Source: Halichondria panicea
Lineage: Eukaryota; Porifera; Demospongiae; Suberitida; Halichondriidae
Assembly: GCF_963675165.1 (NCBI RefSeq)
Contig: NC_087387.1
Coordinates: forward strand, 4,242,990-4,306,989
DNA: 64,000 nucleotides
Direction of reading: 5' to 3'
Shown here: positions 1 to 11,566 of the stretch, one piece after another
Position numbering within the stretch: the first letter of the stretch is position 1
Layout: every line of letters begins with the position of its first letter
Made by a program: the position numbers and the translations under genes
The notes under the pieces: model-generated
What the model was told of the DNA's origin: nothing
Seen by the model: only the letters and a program-made list of their open reading frames with translations
The model's database searches: none

Positions 1-68
1 ATAATCATGAGAAGCCCAATATTTGCATACCATGCATTAAAGTGATTTACAGAATCTGAGCTACGATG

Positions 69-697
69 CAGGGCTCGCGCTAAAAATATTAGAATGACTG
101 TCAACATGTCAGTCCAATTAATGTTTTGATCTGACAACATGTAATTTTGCTCTGACATGCAAGGCTATACAATTTCTATATTCAAAATCATGCACACAAG
201 TCATTGGTTCTTGTGCATGAGGCTGGCAGCATGATCTTCGAAGTTGGACTCTCGAATATTCCTTGAGCCATCAATAAACTCGTTCAAGTTTCTTAGGCCT
301 GATAGCTTATCATGAAACGTTGTAGAGAAAGACCCACCAGCCAAAGAGAGAGAGAGACCATTCAGCCAGAGAGAGATAATAAACTAAGAACTTCAGAGAC
401 AGTTCGCTTGCTCTCAGCTAGCTAACTACATTCAATGTACAGCCATGAGGCAATTTGTAATTCTTGGTCATTTTCACTGATCCATTTATCCACACTTCTT
501 GTTCTGAGCTACAAGAACTCTGATAAGGGCTCTTACTAGTGCTAGAATAGCTAACCCCGGCCTATATAGCGATCTCTGGCTAGCTCTAGCTCTACATGTA
601 TGCTCCGACAAAATGTCTGACTAACACGTGCAATGATCGGACACGTGCACATAATGACCGGATTTTGTCAGGTGTCAGACTGTAATTTCGAGCCCTG
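69..697. mobile_element. hAT-like non-autonomous element (MITE)
   Basis: A 629-bp insertion with ends CAGGGCTCG and CGAGCCCTG. The same site in the second duplicated block (about 21607) lacks it. The pentamer cgatg lies on both sides (64-68 and 702-706), a likely remnant of the target duplication. No coding sequence is seen inside. The hAT assignment rests only on the CAGGG-type ends. Confidence 0.7.
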
Positions 698-748
698 ATG
701 CCGATGGCATAGAGTTCTTTCTGCATAAAGTCTTTTTATGTTACTTCG

Positions 749-1315
749 CTTACATAATTATGCCTTGGTGCGCATGTGCAAGCGAGTTATACGGTAGTGT
801 GTTTGTCTGCCTGTCTGTCTGTGGAGACTGCTACAGCTGCTCAAGGACCAATCAAGTGCAAGTAAGAGTTTCTATAGGCTTCTTGGATTTTAATTTGTGG
901 ATTTGCAAAATAATACTTCGTTCTCTAGTTTTGCTTACTTGGAATGGCATTGAAGCCTTTTCAGAAGAGTGCGTAGCAAAACTTGTTCACTGAGTGTTGC
1001 TAATCTACTTAGTCATTAGCTCTGCACTAGAACGCTAGCTAGCAAGAGTGAGAAGAGAGCTGCAAGGCTCTGCTCTTCTGATGCAGCCATTGATTTTAGT
1101 CTAGAACTTTTGGCATCGATCGTTTTTAACAACAATCATGGCCGATCATTACCCACTCTTCAGTTTCCCTGTGATTCTGGATTCTTCCTGCTTGCAGCAA
1201 AATTAATTAATGTAAAATCTTCATAATGTGTGTATAAAAGCTATTAGTAGCTTTATGTTATGTAGCTTTGGCATCTCCGAGGCATCAGCACCAGGTGCTT
1301 TCATTATGTCAGTAT
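749..1315 (+). repeat. Repeat family A (palindromic-ended), copy 1
   Basis: It starts with ATTATGCCT(C/T)GGTGCGCATG followed by a GYCTG-rich stretch, and ends with a box that reads on the minus strand GCACC...GGTGCTGATGCCTCGG. An equivalent copy occupies 21667-22206, so this insertion predates the dynein block duplication. Related fragments on the minus strand lie at 38630-38885 and 50040-50230. Confidence 0.6.
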
Positions 1316-1358
1316 TTACATGTATGTGGCCGGGAGATTCAATTAATTTTGATTTTAG

Positions 1359-4300
1359 GGCCAAGAGATAGTCGCTGAAAATGCTCTGGACATAGCATCA
1401 AAGGAAGGACACTGGGTTATCCTGCAGGTATGTTCAGATCTTTCGTTGGTTTTACAAAATATTCGTAAGGCAATTTTAATGGTGTTGCTGCTATGCATGC
1501 TTAAATGGAAAATTGCAAATGGAGGAAATCTATAATTATGTTTATGCCATCTCCGTAGAACATTCATCTGGTGGCCAAATGGCTCTCTAAACTGGAGAAG
1601 AAACTAGAGACGTACAGTGAGGGGAGTCACTCTGCTTATCGTGTCTACATGTCTGCTGAACCAGCACCCACTCCAGACTCGCATATCATTCCTCAGGTAT
1701 GCCCTCACATGTACAGTTGATGTAGTGCACTTGCAACGGTTAGAGAAAATTGCTGAACAGCAAAACCATGTGCTATTACGTAGATTACCATACTCATATC
1801 ATGTGTCTAGCTGAAATTTCGTACGTTAGAGTTAAGTTTACTGCCAGACACCTCTGTTGCAAGTGCACTGCAATCAACTGCACACTGAAACTAGCCTTCT
1901 TTTCTTTGTTTTTGTTACAATCGTTCAATAATATAAAAACGGTATTACTGATTGGAATAAAGATATGTTAAGAAAGAGGAGAGCCTGAATGGAAAGTCGC
2001 GTAACGGTAGAAGGGTGGTGTGACGGGTAATTTTTGTGGTGTTAAAGTTCGTTAAACTTTAACAGTGGTGATGCACTATATTACGTGCGTTTCGGTAAAC
2101 CACGCACTAGGTTTTTGTGAGGAAAATGTTCATCGAGGCCAGCTTGCCCACACATTTTTACACCACGAAAATAGACCTGTTCCCCTAGGTTCGATCAGCA
2201 GAGTCAAAACACCTGTTTCCTCCATACAGGGTTTACTTGAGTCTTCCATCAAGATCACCAATGAGCCCCCCACTGGCATGCTGGCTAACCTCCACAAGGC
2301 TTTGGACAACTTCACTCAGGTACATAAGTGTATTTAGGAACCACGGAAAAATTTCATTATGTCATCTGCGACCGTAAGCATAGTAGCTGGTTGTGACAGC
2401 CACGCAGAATGTAGACATGCACAAATCATGTTGCTTCGGTGGAGCATTACTGTAGTAATATTTATAGGAGACCCTAGAAATGTGCTCTCGTGAGAATGAG
2501 TTCAAGAGCCTACTCTTCTCGCTGGTATACTTTCATGCTGTACTGATTGAGAGGAGGAAGTTCGGTCCACAGGGCTGGAATAGACCTTACCCCTTCACTA
2601 CTGGTGATCTGACCATTAGCGTCAATGTGCTGTATAACTACTTGGAAGCCAATGCTAAGGTGTGTGTGTGTACATGTAGTAATGGCTATGTGACCTGCAT
2701 CTACAATTCATATTCTGCTCAAAACAGGTGTGCATAATTATTATGGTTGTCACTATAATAGTTTCATGATGCAATTCTAGACCCAAGATTTGTGATGAAA
2801 ATATTCTATAGCCTGAGTAACTTGATGTTTTGTTCATAATTGGTTGTCGTTAATTCATGATCAGGTCCCATGGACTGACCTGCGTTACTTGTTTGGTGAG
2901 ATCATGTATGGTGGTCACATCACTGACGATTGGGACGGGAGACTCTGCAAAACATACCTTGAAGTGTTCATGAAACCTGAGCAGGTGTGCTGGTGTTAAG
3001 TATTAATTTTTTTCTGTGTATGTAAAGCTGCAAGTCTTTCGCATGGGTGTAGGTAGGGTCCTTAACTGGGAGCTAATCAGTATTTAGGACGCTTGTACTG
3101 TAACTCATAAACTTTTTCTCAGCTTCATGGTGAGCTTCTGCTGGCCCCTGGCTTTGCCACCCCACCCAACCTCGACTACATTGGCTACCACAAGTACATT
3201 TCTGAAAACCTTCCTCCCGAAAGCCCCTACCTCTATGGCATGCACTCCAATGCGGAGATTGGTTTCCTCACAACCACATCTGAGAATCTTTTCCGCACTG
3301 TGTTGGAGATGCAACCTAGGGACTCATCCGGGGCTGGTGGCTCTGGTACCACTAGAGAGGAAAAGGTGTTTTGAGGTTGTACTGTGTATTTTTGTCATTC
3401 TCACAAGATGCATTTTTATTATCACTAACCAGCATTAAAAATAGTCTGTGGTGTGTCCAGCGCTAGAATCAGGGGATTTAAACCGATTTTACCGAACAAT
3501 CGCTTGTTAGATTGAATTTGCAAACTGCTAACTAAATCTCTATGTATATGTGTGTTTGTGTTTGGTGCTGATCTCTACACGCAGTAATAGGCGTGGCCAC
3601 ACTATTTAAGGGTTGTATAGCCAACATTTATTTGCTCGCATGAGCCCCTTTTTTCTCTGAGCACCCCACTATACAGGCTTTTCTAGAAACGCCCCTGATA
3701 GTGTCTAGTCAGTTTTTCGTTTTAATGTTTTAATCTGTATGCACTATTTAGGTGAAGTCGTTACTTGACGAGTGTCTCGAGAAACTTCCTGATAGCTTCA
3801 ATATGGCTGACTTACATGGCAAAGCAGAGGATAAGACACCGTATGTGCTGGTGGCACTACAAGAGTGTGAGAGAATGAACACGCTCACGAACGAGATTAG
3901 GAGAACACTCAAGGAGCTCGACCTAGGACTCAAGGTAAACAATTGCTTTATTGTTGGACACACGTCAATTTACTGCTGATAATTATTATACTGCTCCTAT
4001 AGTAAAGGTGTATGCATCAGTCAACGTTGTTTTTTTGCTTAGGGTGAACTGACCATTACGGCTGGTATGGAGAGTCTGGAGAATGCTCTTTTCTTCAACA
4101 CTATCCCCGAGAGCTGGACAAACCGAGCCTACCCTTCGATGAATGGTCTCGCTGCTTGGTACGTCGATCTCGGTCAAAGAATCCGCGAATTGGATAGTTG
4201 GGTGTCAGATTTTGGCATGCCTTCATGTGTCTGGCTGGCCGGGTTCTTCAATCCTCAGTCCTTCCTCACGGCTAATATGCAATCTATGGCTCGCAAGAAC

Positions 4301-4644
4301 GAGTGGCCTCTAGACAAAATGTGCCTACAATGTGACGTCACAAAAAAGAATCGTAATGACTTCAGCAGCCCCCCTCGTGAAGGCTCATAGGGCTGTTTAT
4401 GGAGGGAGCTCGTTGGGACACGCAAACCAGTCTGATTCAGGAGTCAAGTTTGAAAGAACTGACACCGAAAATGCCTGTCATCTTCATTAAAGCTATCCCA
4501 ATTGATAAACAAGATGTAAAAAATTTCTACCAGTGTCCTGTATATAAGACACGTATGACTTACGTATGGACGTTCAACCTCAAGACCAAGGAATCTCCAT
4601 TCAAGTGGGTCATTGCTGGAGTATGTCTACTCCTGAGTATCTAA
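1359..4644 (+). pseudogene. DNAH9/11/17-like: Axonemal dynein heavy chain 3' end, copy 1 (broken)
   Basis: This is the C-terminal part (end of AAA6 region and dynein C-terminal domain) of an outer-arm beta-type axonemal dynein heavy chain, the motor that slides ciliary microtubules. Exons read as 1359-1427, 1559-1696, 2230-2319, 2468-2659, 2865-2984, 3123-3365, 3752-3934 and 4043-4644, each with AG/GT borders and phase 0. Diagnostic stretches are [74 protein letters not shown] and MARKNEWPLDKMC. Compared with the second copy (22259-25547), the last exon has a 7-nt deletion after 4389 that makes an in-frame TAG at 4388-4390. It also has a 9-nt in-frame deletion near 4558 that removes Arg-Gly-Pro. 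The conserved DDWDR is DDWDG. A protein could at best end about 85 residues early. Upstream exons would lie before position 1. Confidence 0.9.
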
Positions 4645-4759
4645 ACACTCCATATATACCATACCATGCAGATATGAACTTTGGAACATATTAATACCGT
4701 AGTGACACTACGTATGTAGCTACCCGATCACTTGTATTATAATTATTGACTAAAAACTA
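4645..4759. other. Dynein copy 1 downstream flank
   Basis: Short AT-rich sequence downstream of the broken stop region, matching 25548-25690 of copy 2. No clear polyadenylation signal could be assigned. Confidence 0.4.
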
Positions 4760-5147
4760 TACCTTATTGTTACTATTGTAAACGGGTACTAATTTTAGTG
4801 AATTTTAGCGAATTTGTAATTAACGCTAAATTATATTAAGTACGCGCTAATAATAAAACGCAATTAAAAAGTTATGAATCTCACTTTTTTTTTATTGTCT
4901 TTTTTCTAGTGTACTTTCGTATAATGTAATGTACTTTTGAGAGTATGCTAAGCAAGCTAGCCCTTTCTTCATCTGTATCTGACTCCAAACTTTCAATCCA
5001 ACCTTAAAAGAATCATACTTGTATATCTTTTGAGATATATTGTGGTAATGAATTTACTACAAATCCGCCAAAATTAGTACCCTAAAAGCAGAGAAAAATC
5101 TGAAAACGCTAAAATTACTACCCGTCTATAATAGTAACATTAAGGTA
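4760..5147. mobile_element. MITE with about 39-bp terminal inverted repeats
   Basis: The left end TACCTTATTGTTACTATTG and the complement of the right end (TACCTTAATGTTACTATTA) form terminal inverted repeats continuing for about 39 bp, with CGGGTA inside each. It is absent from the homologous place in copy 2 (about 25697), so it is a clean insertion of 388 bp. It is AT-rich with no ORF. Confidence 0.75.
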
Positions 5148-5180
5148 CTCTTAATTCAAAAACTGCTGAAGGTCAGTTGT

Positions 5181-6024
5181 AATTATAATAATAATTATGC
5201 CTCGAGGCGTAGCCGCACGAGGGATACGGTAAAGCTGACTGTGTGTGTGTGTGTGTGTGTCTGTTCCAGCTGTAACTGCTCAACGGTTGCAATGCGACGA
5301 AAGCTAACAGCTTCTATAGGCTTCTAGCCACGTTCTCTTGGATTTTGATTTGTGGATTAGCAAACTAAAGCTTCTTTCTCGAGTTATGGCTAGTTTGACT
5401 CACATTGAAGGCTGTTGCAGTCTCTTCAGAATCTTTCATAGCATCATCTGTCCGCACAAACTTTCTATTCAACATATGAGTTGGCCTTGCACTAAAGCGC
5501 TAGCTTTTTGTTAGCTACAATACTCAAAAAATATCTGTTAAAACAGCTAGCTAGCAGTAGCCATTTGTGATCTCTTTGGACACACCCTTAAATTATTCCT
5601 GTGGAGTAATGCGCATGCGCGCTCATTCCCCACGTGTGAGAAATAATATCCAAGATCCAGATCCAGATCCTCCTGGCAGAATCATCTTTGTCTTGAAGGC
5701 CTGGTAAGCCACAAAACACTACCATATAACAATATAGATAACAATATGCATGTACACAGGTCTTTTCTTCTTAGATATTATATACACTGAACTACACAGA
5801 TCCTGGAAGAATCAATTTTCTTCTTTCTTGAGGTCCTGGTAAGCCACATAATACAGCAATAGATGCATGTAAATAAGTCTTTTCTTCTCAGTGACTTTAT
5901 ATAGATAAGCTAACTTTAATATTCATTATAGAAACTAATATAACACTCTAATACTTTTCAGCAAAAGCAAAAACATGGCGAGAGGCATTAGCACAGCGCC
6001 AGCTTGAACACTAGTTATTATTAT
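5181..6024 (+). mobile_element. Repeat family B element, full-length copy
   Basis: An 844-bp insertion beginning near ATTATGCCTCGAGGCGTAGC, followed by a GT microsatellite (about 5238-5260), and ending CGCCAGCTTGAACACTAG. The matching place in copy 2 (about 25728) is empty. Other copies are 54237-55066 (+), 40681-41822 (-) and fragments at 45776-45822 and 48684-48945. It has no coding capacity. The first about 50 bp form a palindrome-like hairpin, as in family A. Confidence 0.7.
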
Positions 6025-8081
6025 GACTTTTATAACTGCACTGTGGTGCGCTAAACAATGTTATCAACTATTAATAGTACCATAACTCAATGGGGATATA
6101 CTTAGCAGGACGGTATAATACTTTTATCAGGGCACACTTTTTTTATTTAACATTTTTCGATTAAAAAGTACGTATAACTATAGAATGTTTTGTGAGTACG
6201 CGATTTTGATCCCCTTCACAAGCGCAACGTACATGTGCAAAATGTACTTGTTCTATTCTACTACTGTATAGGGCGAAATTTTGAGGCACTTAAATTTTGT
6301 AAATTGGCCTCTAAACCCTCTAAACCATTTCGTTGAATGAATTTCGTGGGTTGACTGCTAACCGGAAGCACTCCCAGGCCACGCCTTTAATTGTTCACAT
6401 TCATGAATTACTGAATTTCGTATGATTACTAACCCACGATAACAGCGAAAATTAAGCCCCTCCTTCTGTGCGATGCCCGTCTACATTCCCACATGTGCTA
6501 GAATCAGGTATATAGCACGATTATTTGCGTGCATGGAGGATTGCAAAAAAAGCTAACGGTTTTCCGCTACATCAATTCAATGTATACACATTAATGAAAG
6601 TATCTCCCCAATGAAAATTTACCCCCCCCCATTTAATTATACATAATTATTCTAACACCCCAAAAATTGTTTGTTCATACCGACAGTATAACAATTATAT
6701 ATTGAATCAAGAGTCTTAATTTTCATGTGCAGTATTTCTGCATTACAAGTCAACAATTTAGCAACTTTTTTTATATACATCATGTATATTCAAGTTCTAG
6801 GCCAATGCACAAAAGGTATCATACTATAGGGGAAAACAAAAATTATAGCCAAACTAGGCTACTACAAAATAAAGGTCGCCCGTAGTTATGTATCGTCATT
6901 ATTTTTCTGTCGATAATTATAAATACTGTGTTTTGTACTTGCACGTATACTATAGGAGAGGCTGATTTCTTAAGACAACTTTTGAGGACAATGACATACA
7001 GAAAGACATACTACTATACAAATTTCCACAAGGGATCAAACTACACAAAAAGAGGATAAGTTGTTGGCAAGAGTGTTTGAACAAGCAGCGGTACGTCGCA
7101 TATCTTCTACTTTAGTTTAGAGTGATATATAGAACTTCACACAACAATAGCTAGATATATCAAAGAGAACAACTGACAAAACTGATCATGCATGCAGGGT
7201 ATAGTCTGGTACTAGTTTACAACAAATAACTATAACTTCAGACCAAAAACTTTTGAGGGAGACTCTGCTCCAGGAAACTCTAAAGACATTCCTACCATGG
7301 TAACTAAACAACTACGTGCACAGTAAAGTCTAAGTGTTCTAAAACAATAACTATAATACAAGTGACCATGCAAACGTACATGTGCATGGACAAAAAAGTG
7401 GTGAAATTAACAGCACAACACAATAATAACAATTCTACATGTGCCCATTTTCAGCTCAACACAGCATACTGTACCCCGTCCTGCAGAAAAGAAAATTGGG
7501 ATTTGAGATAGTAACATTTCTCCTCAAATTATACTACTGTAAAAGCGCGAAATTTTCAAGGATTAATGGTTGAATCAATTCCGTCCGTGGGTTGCTTACC
7601 ACTAAACAGGCAGCATCTTGATGTAAACTTCATATATATTAATTTTTTCCTGCGCAGAGTGGCTTTAAAGAGAAATAATTATGATAGCTATAGCAAAATT
7701 CAGTTAGTCCTTATAAAGTTCCTTAAGAATCTCACAAGAAAGAGAAAGGTTGCAATCCACTAGCTGTTATATTGTGTAATAAAAAACGAGATCTAGAGGA
7801 TCGACACATTTATTGTTATTACAAAACAGGCTTGAATAATATTATTATTTTATTAGGAATGAAAGCATAAGAGCAATGTCGAATGAATAGTAATCTCAGG
7901 GCTACTCCCAGGCCACGCCTTCCATCTTGTACAAAATATTTTCGATTAGGATTGCTAACCCACGAAAACAGTGAACATGCATTTCACGATATGCCACAAA
8001 CAAAACTTGAAAGCGGAAACGTGAGAGAGTGTACTTATCTTTGGTGCAACTAAACAACGTAATTCTGACCGTCACACTCAC
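6025..8081. other. Gene-poor spacer between dynein and ankyrin 3' ends, copy 1
   Basis: AT-rich intergenic sequence matching 25729-27988 with small indels. I see no coding exon, RNA gene or transposon ends in it. It separates the convergent dynein (+) and ankyrin (-) genes, so it should hold both 3' UTRs. Confidence 0.5.
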
Positions 8082-8473
8082 CTTATCTTTGAGATTGATC
8101 AGCTCCGTTTGAGAGGAGTAGCTCAACAATGGAGGAGTGATCATTCATTGTAGCGTACATCAATGGAGTACCTCCAACCTAAATAATTATACACGATTCT
8201 GAATTAAGTGCAATAAGTTGATAGTTATAATTATTAAAGGTACCCATGCAAATACCTGTTCAATACTAACTCCTAATTATAAGTGTGTAAAGTCTTATTT
8301 CTCAAGGCGCCAAATTTTTTTACCTTAATTGGTTTCTAGAAGCTACGTAGCGGCAACTAACGATTATAACTCACCTTGTCCTGACTGTTGACTTGAGCCC
8401 CCACAGAAACCAATAGTTCTACAACACTGAGATGGCCTTCTTGAGCAGCTATCATGAGAGGAGTGAAGCCATA
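8082..8473 (-). CDS. Ankyrin-repeat exons, class A (8375-8473) and terminal class D (8082-8178), copy 1
   Basis: Ankyrin repeats are protein-binding helix-turn-helix units of 33 residues. 8375-8473 is one 99-nt phase-0 exon with TPLMIAAQEGHLSVVELL and ending AQVNSQD(K). 8082-8178 is a 97-nt exon (VGGTPLMYATMNDHSSIVEL) that reaches a stop after GADQSQR. A 2-nt loss relative to the 99-nt pattern explains the stop: one frame over, the tail reads LINLKDK, a normal repeat end. It may serve as the real C-terminus. The copy at 27989-28338 has the same structure. Confidence 0.8.
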
Positions 8474-8589
8474 CTGAAAAGAAATTGCAAAAAATATTCA
8501 CAGACAGATTTCCAATAAACACTTTGTACACCGCACGTACTTATTCAGTGTAGCTATAGCTCAGCCCTGTTTGGGTAGCTAATTGCAGT

Positions 8590-9077
8590 GTACAGTATAG
8601 CCGGTAATTATCGGGGGGCAAAACATTCGCGGTTGAGCAATATTAATTTAGTCACTTTGTGGATAATATTTGTGTGGTTGCATGCAATTGCAGTTTTAAA
8701 TTCTCGTTCACAACAATCAGTAGAATTGCATGCATCACCGAACCTTTTGAAGTACTGTAATATGATTGTAGATAAACTAAATGTTATAGTTAGAGGGTTG
8801 AACAGTATGGCAACATAAGCTTGACCAAAGCTGAAGTGGCTACCTTTCATGTCAACCATAATTTCATCGAGTGTTAAACTGTGTATATATAATTATAATA
8901 GTGGCCCAAGCTAGAGTCAATGCGAACTGTAACCGAGTAATTTCAGACCTTTAGCCTTAACAATATAGCTTCGATTGCAGGTAAAGGTAGGCAAGGTCGC
9001 TTCATTTGTGGGTAAATATTCGTGGTCAGAGTTCCAACCATGAAAACCACGAATATATTGTCCCCTGGAAATTACTA
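8590..9077. repeat. Insertion specific to dynein/ankyrin block copy 1
   Basis: About 490 bp in an ankyrin intron with no counterpart in the second block (28738-28882). It contains CACGAATAT and TATTCGTGG in opposite orientation near 9017-9060, suggesting a foldback element. There is no coding signal. Confidence 0.35.
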
Positions 9078-10208
9078 TTTTGTGTTTGAGGACATTGAGA
9101 AGCTGTGTGCATGCCAAGTAATTAGCCTCCTTCGCAGGCCCTCTTTTTTGTTCTCTGTCAAGATAAAATACGGGACAAATTGGAAAAACAAAGAAGGAAG
9201 AGACAAGGAAAAAGAAGGGCCTGCCTTGCTAAGCCGCGTGACGGTAGACAAGTGAAAATGAATGTGGGCAGTCATTAGCTGGGCGGAGTCTAGGGCAAAA
9301 AGCTACAGATAGTACGCCAGAATCCAAGTGTGGAGACATCGTAGACGAGGGCTTACAAAAAGACTAATCTACATCTGATCTAAATTTAGCACAGTTTTTT
9401 TCTGAGTTCAGAACAGATAATTATTATTACAGCAGTACAGTAGTATACTCTAGTCTTTCATACTTCCTCTACTGACTATAAAAGGTCTCACGAAGTCTTA
9501 GATTCTACTGTTTATACACTGCTGTACATTCCTGATAAATGCGCTGAGTACTGTGTGGGAGGAGATTTATTGCGGTGTATACTCTCGCCCATGCTCATAA
9601 AATTGTGTCTACGCCAGTGGGGGATCATGCAACTTAGCAAGGCAAGCACTTATCGCTTCCTTCTTTCTTTCTTTCTTTCTTTGCTCCTCTAATTCCTCTT
9701 ATTAGTGTGACAAAGAACAGAAAAGGCGAGCCTGGCGAAGGAGGCTACTAAATAATGGTAAGAAAGATTAGCAGTTATTTTCTGATTTATTGGACACTTC
9801 TAATTACCCGGACACTCTTTTGGGCAATTTTCGTTGTTCTAATACAACGGACACTCCGGTGCTTTAATATCTGGACAATACTTTGAAAAGTTGAGTTACA
9901 TTCACAGACGGCAAGTAAGACTTAGAGTGCTGCAGTTAGATAGCTTTGAGTAGCTATAGTTTTAGATAGCTAGTGCAATTTATTCAGTCGCACACTGTTC
10001 TAAACTTAGCTAGCTCGCATGCAGCTGCTTGCTTGTTCTAATTATTCCGGACACTTCACATGCTCTATAAAAATATGTTCTAATTATACCCGGACAATTT
10101 CCAAAATAATTATTTTTTGCCGTCCGATAAATTAGAAGATATACGTTACTGCTCCCTTCCCCCTGTTTGAACTTTACACTGGGGGAACACTGCATATTTT
10201 AAACCCAC
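9078..10208. other. Large ankyrin intron with repeats, copy 1
   Basis: Non-coding. It contains a (CTTT)n microsatellite around 9660-9682 and a stretch at about 9765-10135 carrying repeated CGGACAC-type motifs. That stretch is absent from the second block (about 30830-30880) and so is probably another insertion. Confidence 0.4.
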
Positions 10209-10306
10209 CGTGTTTGGCGGTCAACAATGGCTCCAGCAGTGATCAAATGGTGAGCAACATCTTTGTGTCCATTGAAGCTGGCTGTCCAGAGAGCAGTCTC
10301 TCCGTC
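10209..10306 (-). pseudogene. Ankyrin class B exon, copy 1, with 1-nt deletion
   Basis: It reads DGETALWTASFNGHKDVAHH and LITAGAIVD, then shifts frame. The exon is 98 nt where all other class B exons are 99 nt and end VDLP-x-T. The lost base is in the GACCTACC region near 10219-10221. It corresponds to the intact exon 30939-31037. Confidence 0.75.
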
Positions 10307-10595
10307 CTATAATAGTATATGTATACAATTGTAATGCAATCACGTATCATCTCACTGACATATATGCAGTATGTGACAAGCACGTATATACTGGTTAGGC
10401 ACAGCAGTGTTGTTTGAAGGTGAATTTATACTCTCAATAACAGAATTTGAACATAAAGTGGACAAACGAGATAACATTGTGTCTAGTACCGTATAGCACA
10501 AAATTTTCGAAGGGCTTAATTTTTGCGGGTTAGCAATCCTACATGACAATTAAGTCAACAATTATATGCTATAACGTGCAAAGATTAAATTTATT

Positions 10596-10656
10596 AGTTG
10601 CTGCACTATCTTGAGATGTCCTTTACCACTAGCCCAGAGGAGAGCAGTAATACCTC
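10596..10656 (-). pseudogene. Ankyrin class C exon relic, copy 1
   Basis: Only the first part of a class C exon remains (ending at GHLKIVQQLI). The rest, including the splice donor, has been replaced by unrelated sequence, and one base is missing near the exon start. The intact counterpart is 31275-31373. Confidence 0.65.
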
Positions 10657-10954
10657 CTGTTAACCAAGTGCAGTGCATTAGTCATATAGTTGACAATTAT
10701 ACAGAGAGAGGGACGGAGTGAACGATTATACATAATTAAGATTTGCAAATCTCCCAAAACAATTATTTTGAAGTGAATGTATCCATGCATGCGTACAAAG
10801 AGACGCCTATTTCTAATACTTGACACAATCAAAAATCTTCTTAAACAGTTCGTACATGCATGACTTTAAGAAAGTGATGAGCACTTCACCAGCCTCCAAC
10901 TTTCTTGCATGTACATACAGTATATACACGTATACACTACAAACAAACACTCAC

Positions 10955-11291
10955 ATTGTCCTGACTATTGACTTGAGCTCCACCAGAAACCAGTAGTTCC
11001 ACAACACTGAGATGGCCTTCTCGAGCAGCTATCATGAGAGGAGTGAAGCCATCCTGTGAAAAAAGGGGACGGATTATCACAAACATAATTTTACTCATAC
11101 TGTACAAGCAGCTATACATGCGGAATAAAATTAGCAGAACAAATTGAATACATTCGTAGGCCCAATCAACATAGAGGTAAATAATGACTTGCATTGTTTT
11201 GACTGTTAACTTGAGCCCCAAAAGAAACCAGCAGTTCCACAACACTGAGATGGCCTTCTTCAGCAGCTGCAATAAGAAGGATGTGACCCTC
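10955..11291 (-). CDS. Ankyrin-repeat exons, class A (10955-11053) and A' (11193-11291)
   Basis: Two 99-nt phase-0 exons. 10955-11053 reads DGFTPLMIAAREGHLSVVEL and ends GAQVNSQDN. 11193-11291 reads EGHILLIAAAEEGHLSVVEL and ends GAQVNSQNN. The A' exon is followed by GCAAGT instead of a GT donor; a near-identical A' exon at 39738-39836 has a normal GTGAGT. GC-AG introns are functional in many eukaryotes, so this need not kill the exon. Confidence 0.75.
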
Positions 11292-11566
11292 CTGAAAATG
11301 GGGGAAACGATTAACTAAATAAGAGGTGTTAGCCGTTTTTTACAATTGAGCCTAGGGCAAACGACCAACTTGATAATCTGGGCCCTAATAAAGTTAACCT
11401 CCTACCGGAAGTGGATCGAGTGGTTTTGTTACTAACAAGGGTATTTCCCACCCACACAAGACCTGTAATGCACAGTCGACCCCAATAATATTATGGTGAA
11501 ACAAAAGGAGAGAGAGGCCAGAACACACAACAGCATAACTACAGCTACTTTTGCTTCACATGGTAC

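Noticed and set aside
2130-2315. Minus-strand open frame across a dynein exon (also 23032-23217)
   Set aside because: Antisense shadow of the dynein exons 2230-2319 and 23132-23221, conserved only because the exon is.
3105-3314. Minus-strand open frame opposite dynein exon 3123-3365 (and 24003-24212)
   Set aside because: Antisense of a strongly conserved coding exon, with no protein features of its own.
5225-5265. GT tandem repeat as a possible CRISPR-like or regulatory array
   Set aside because: A simple microsatellite internal to a repeat family, with no spacer structure.
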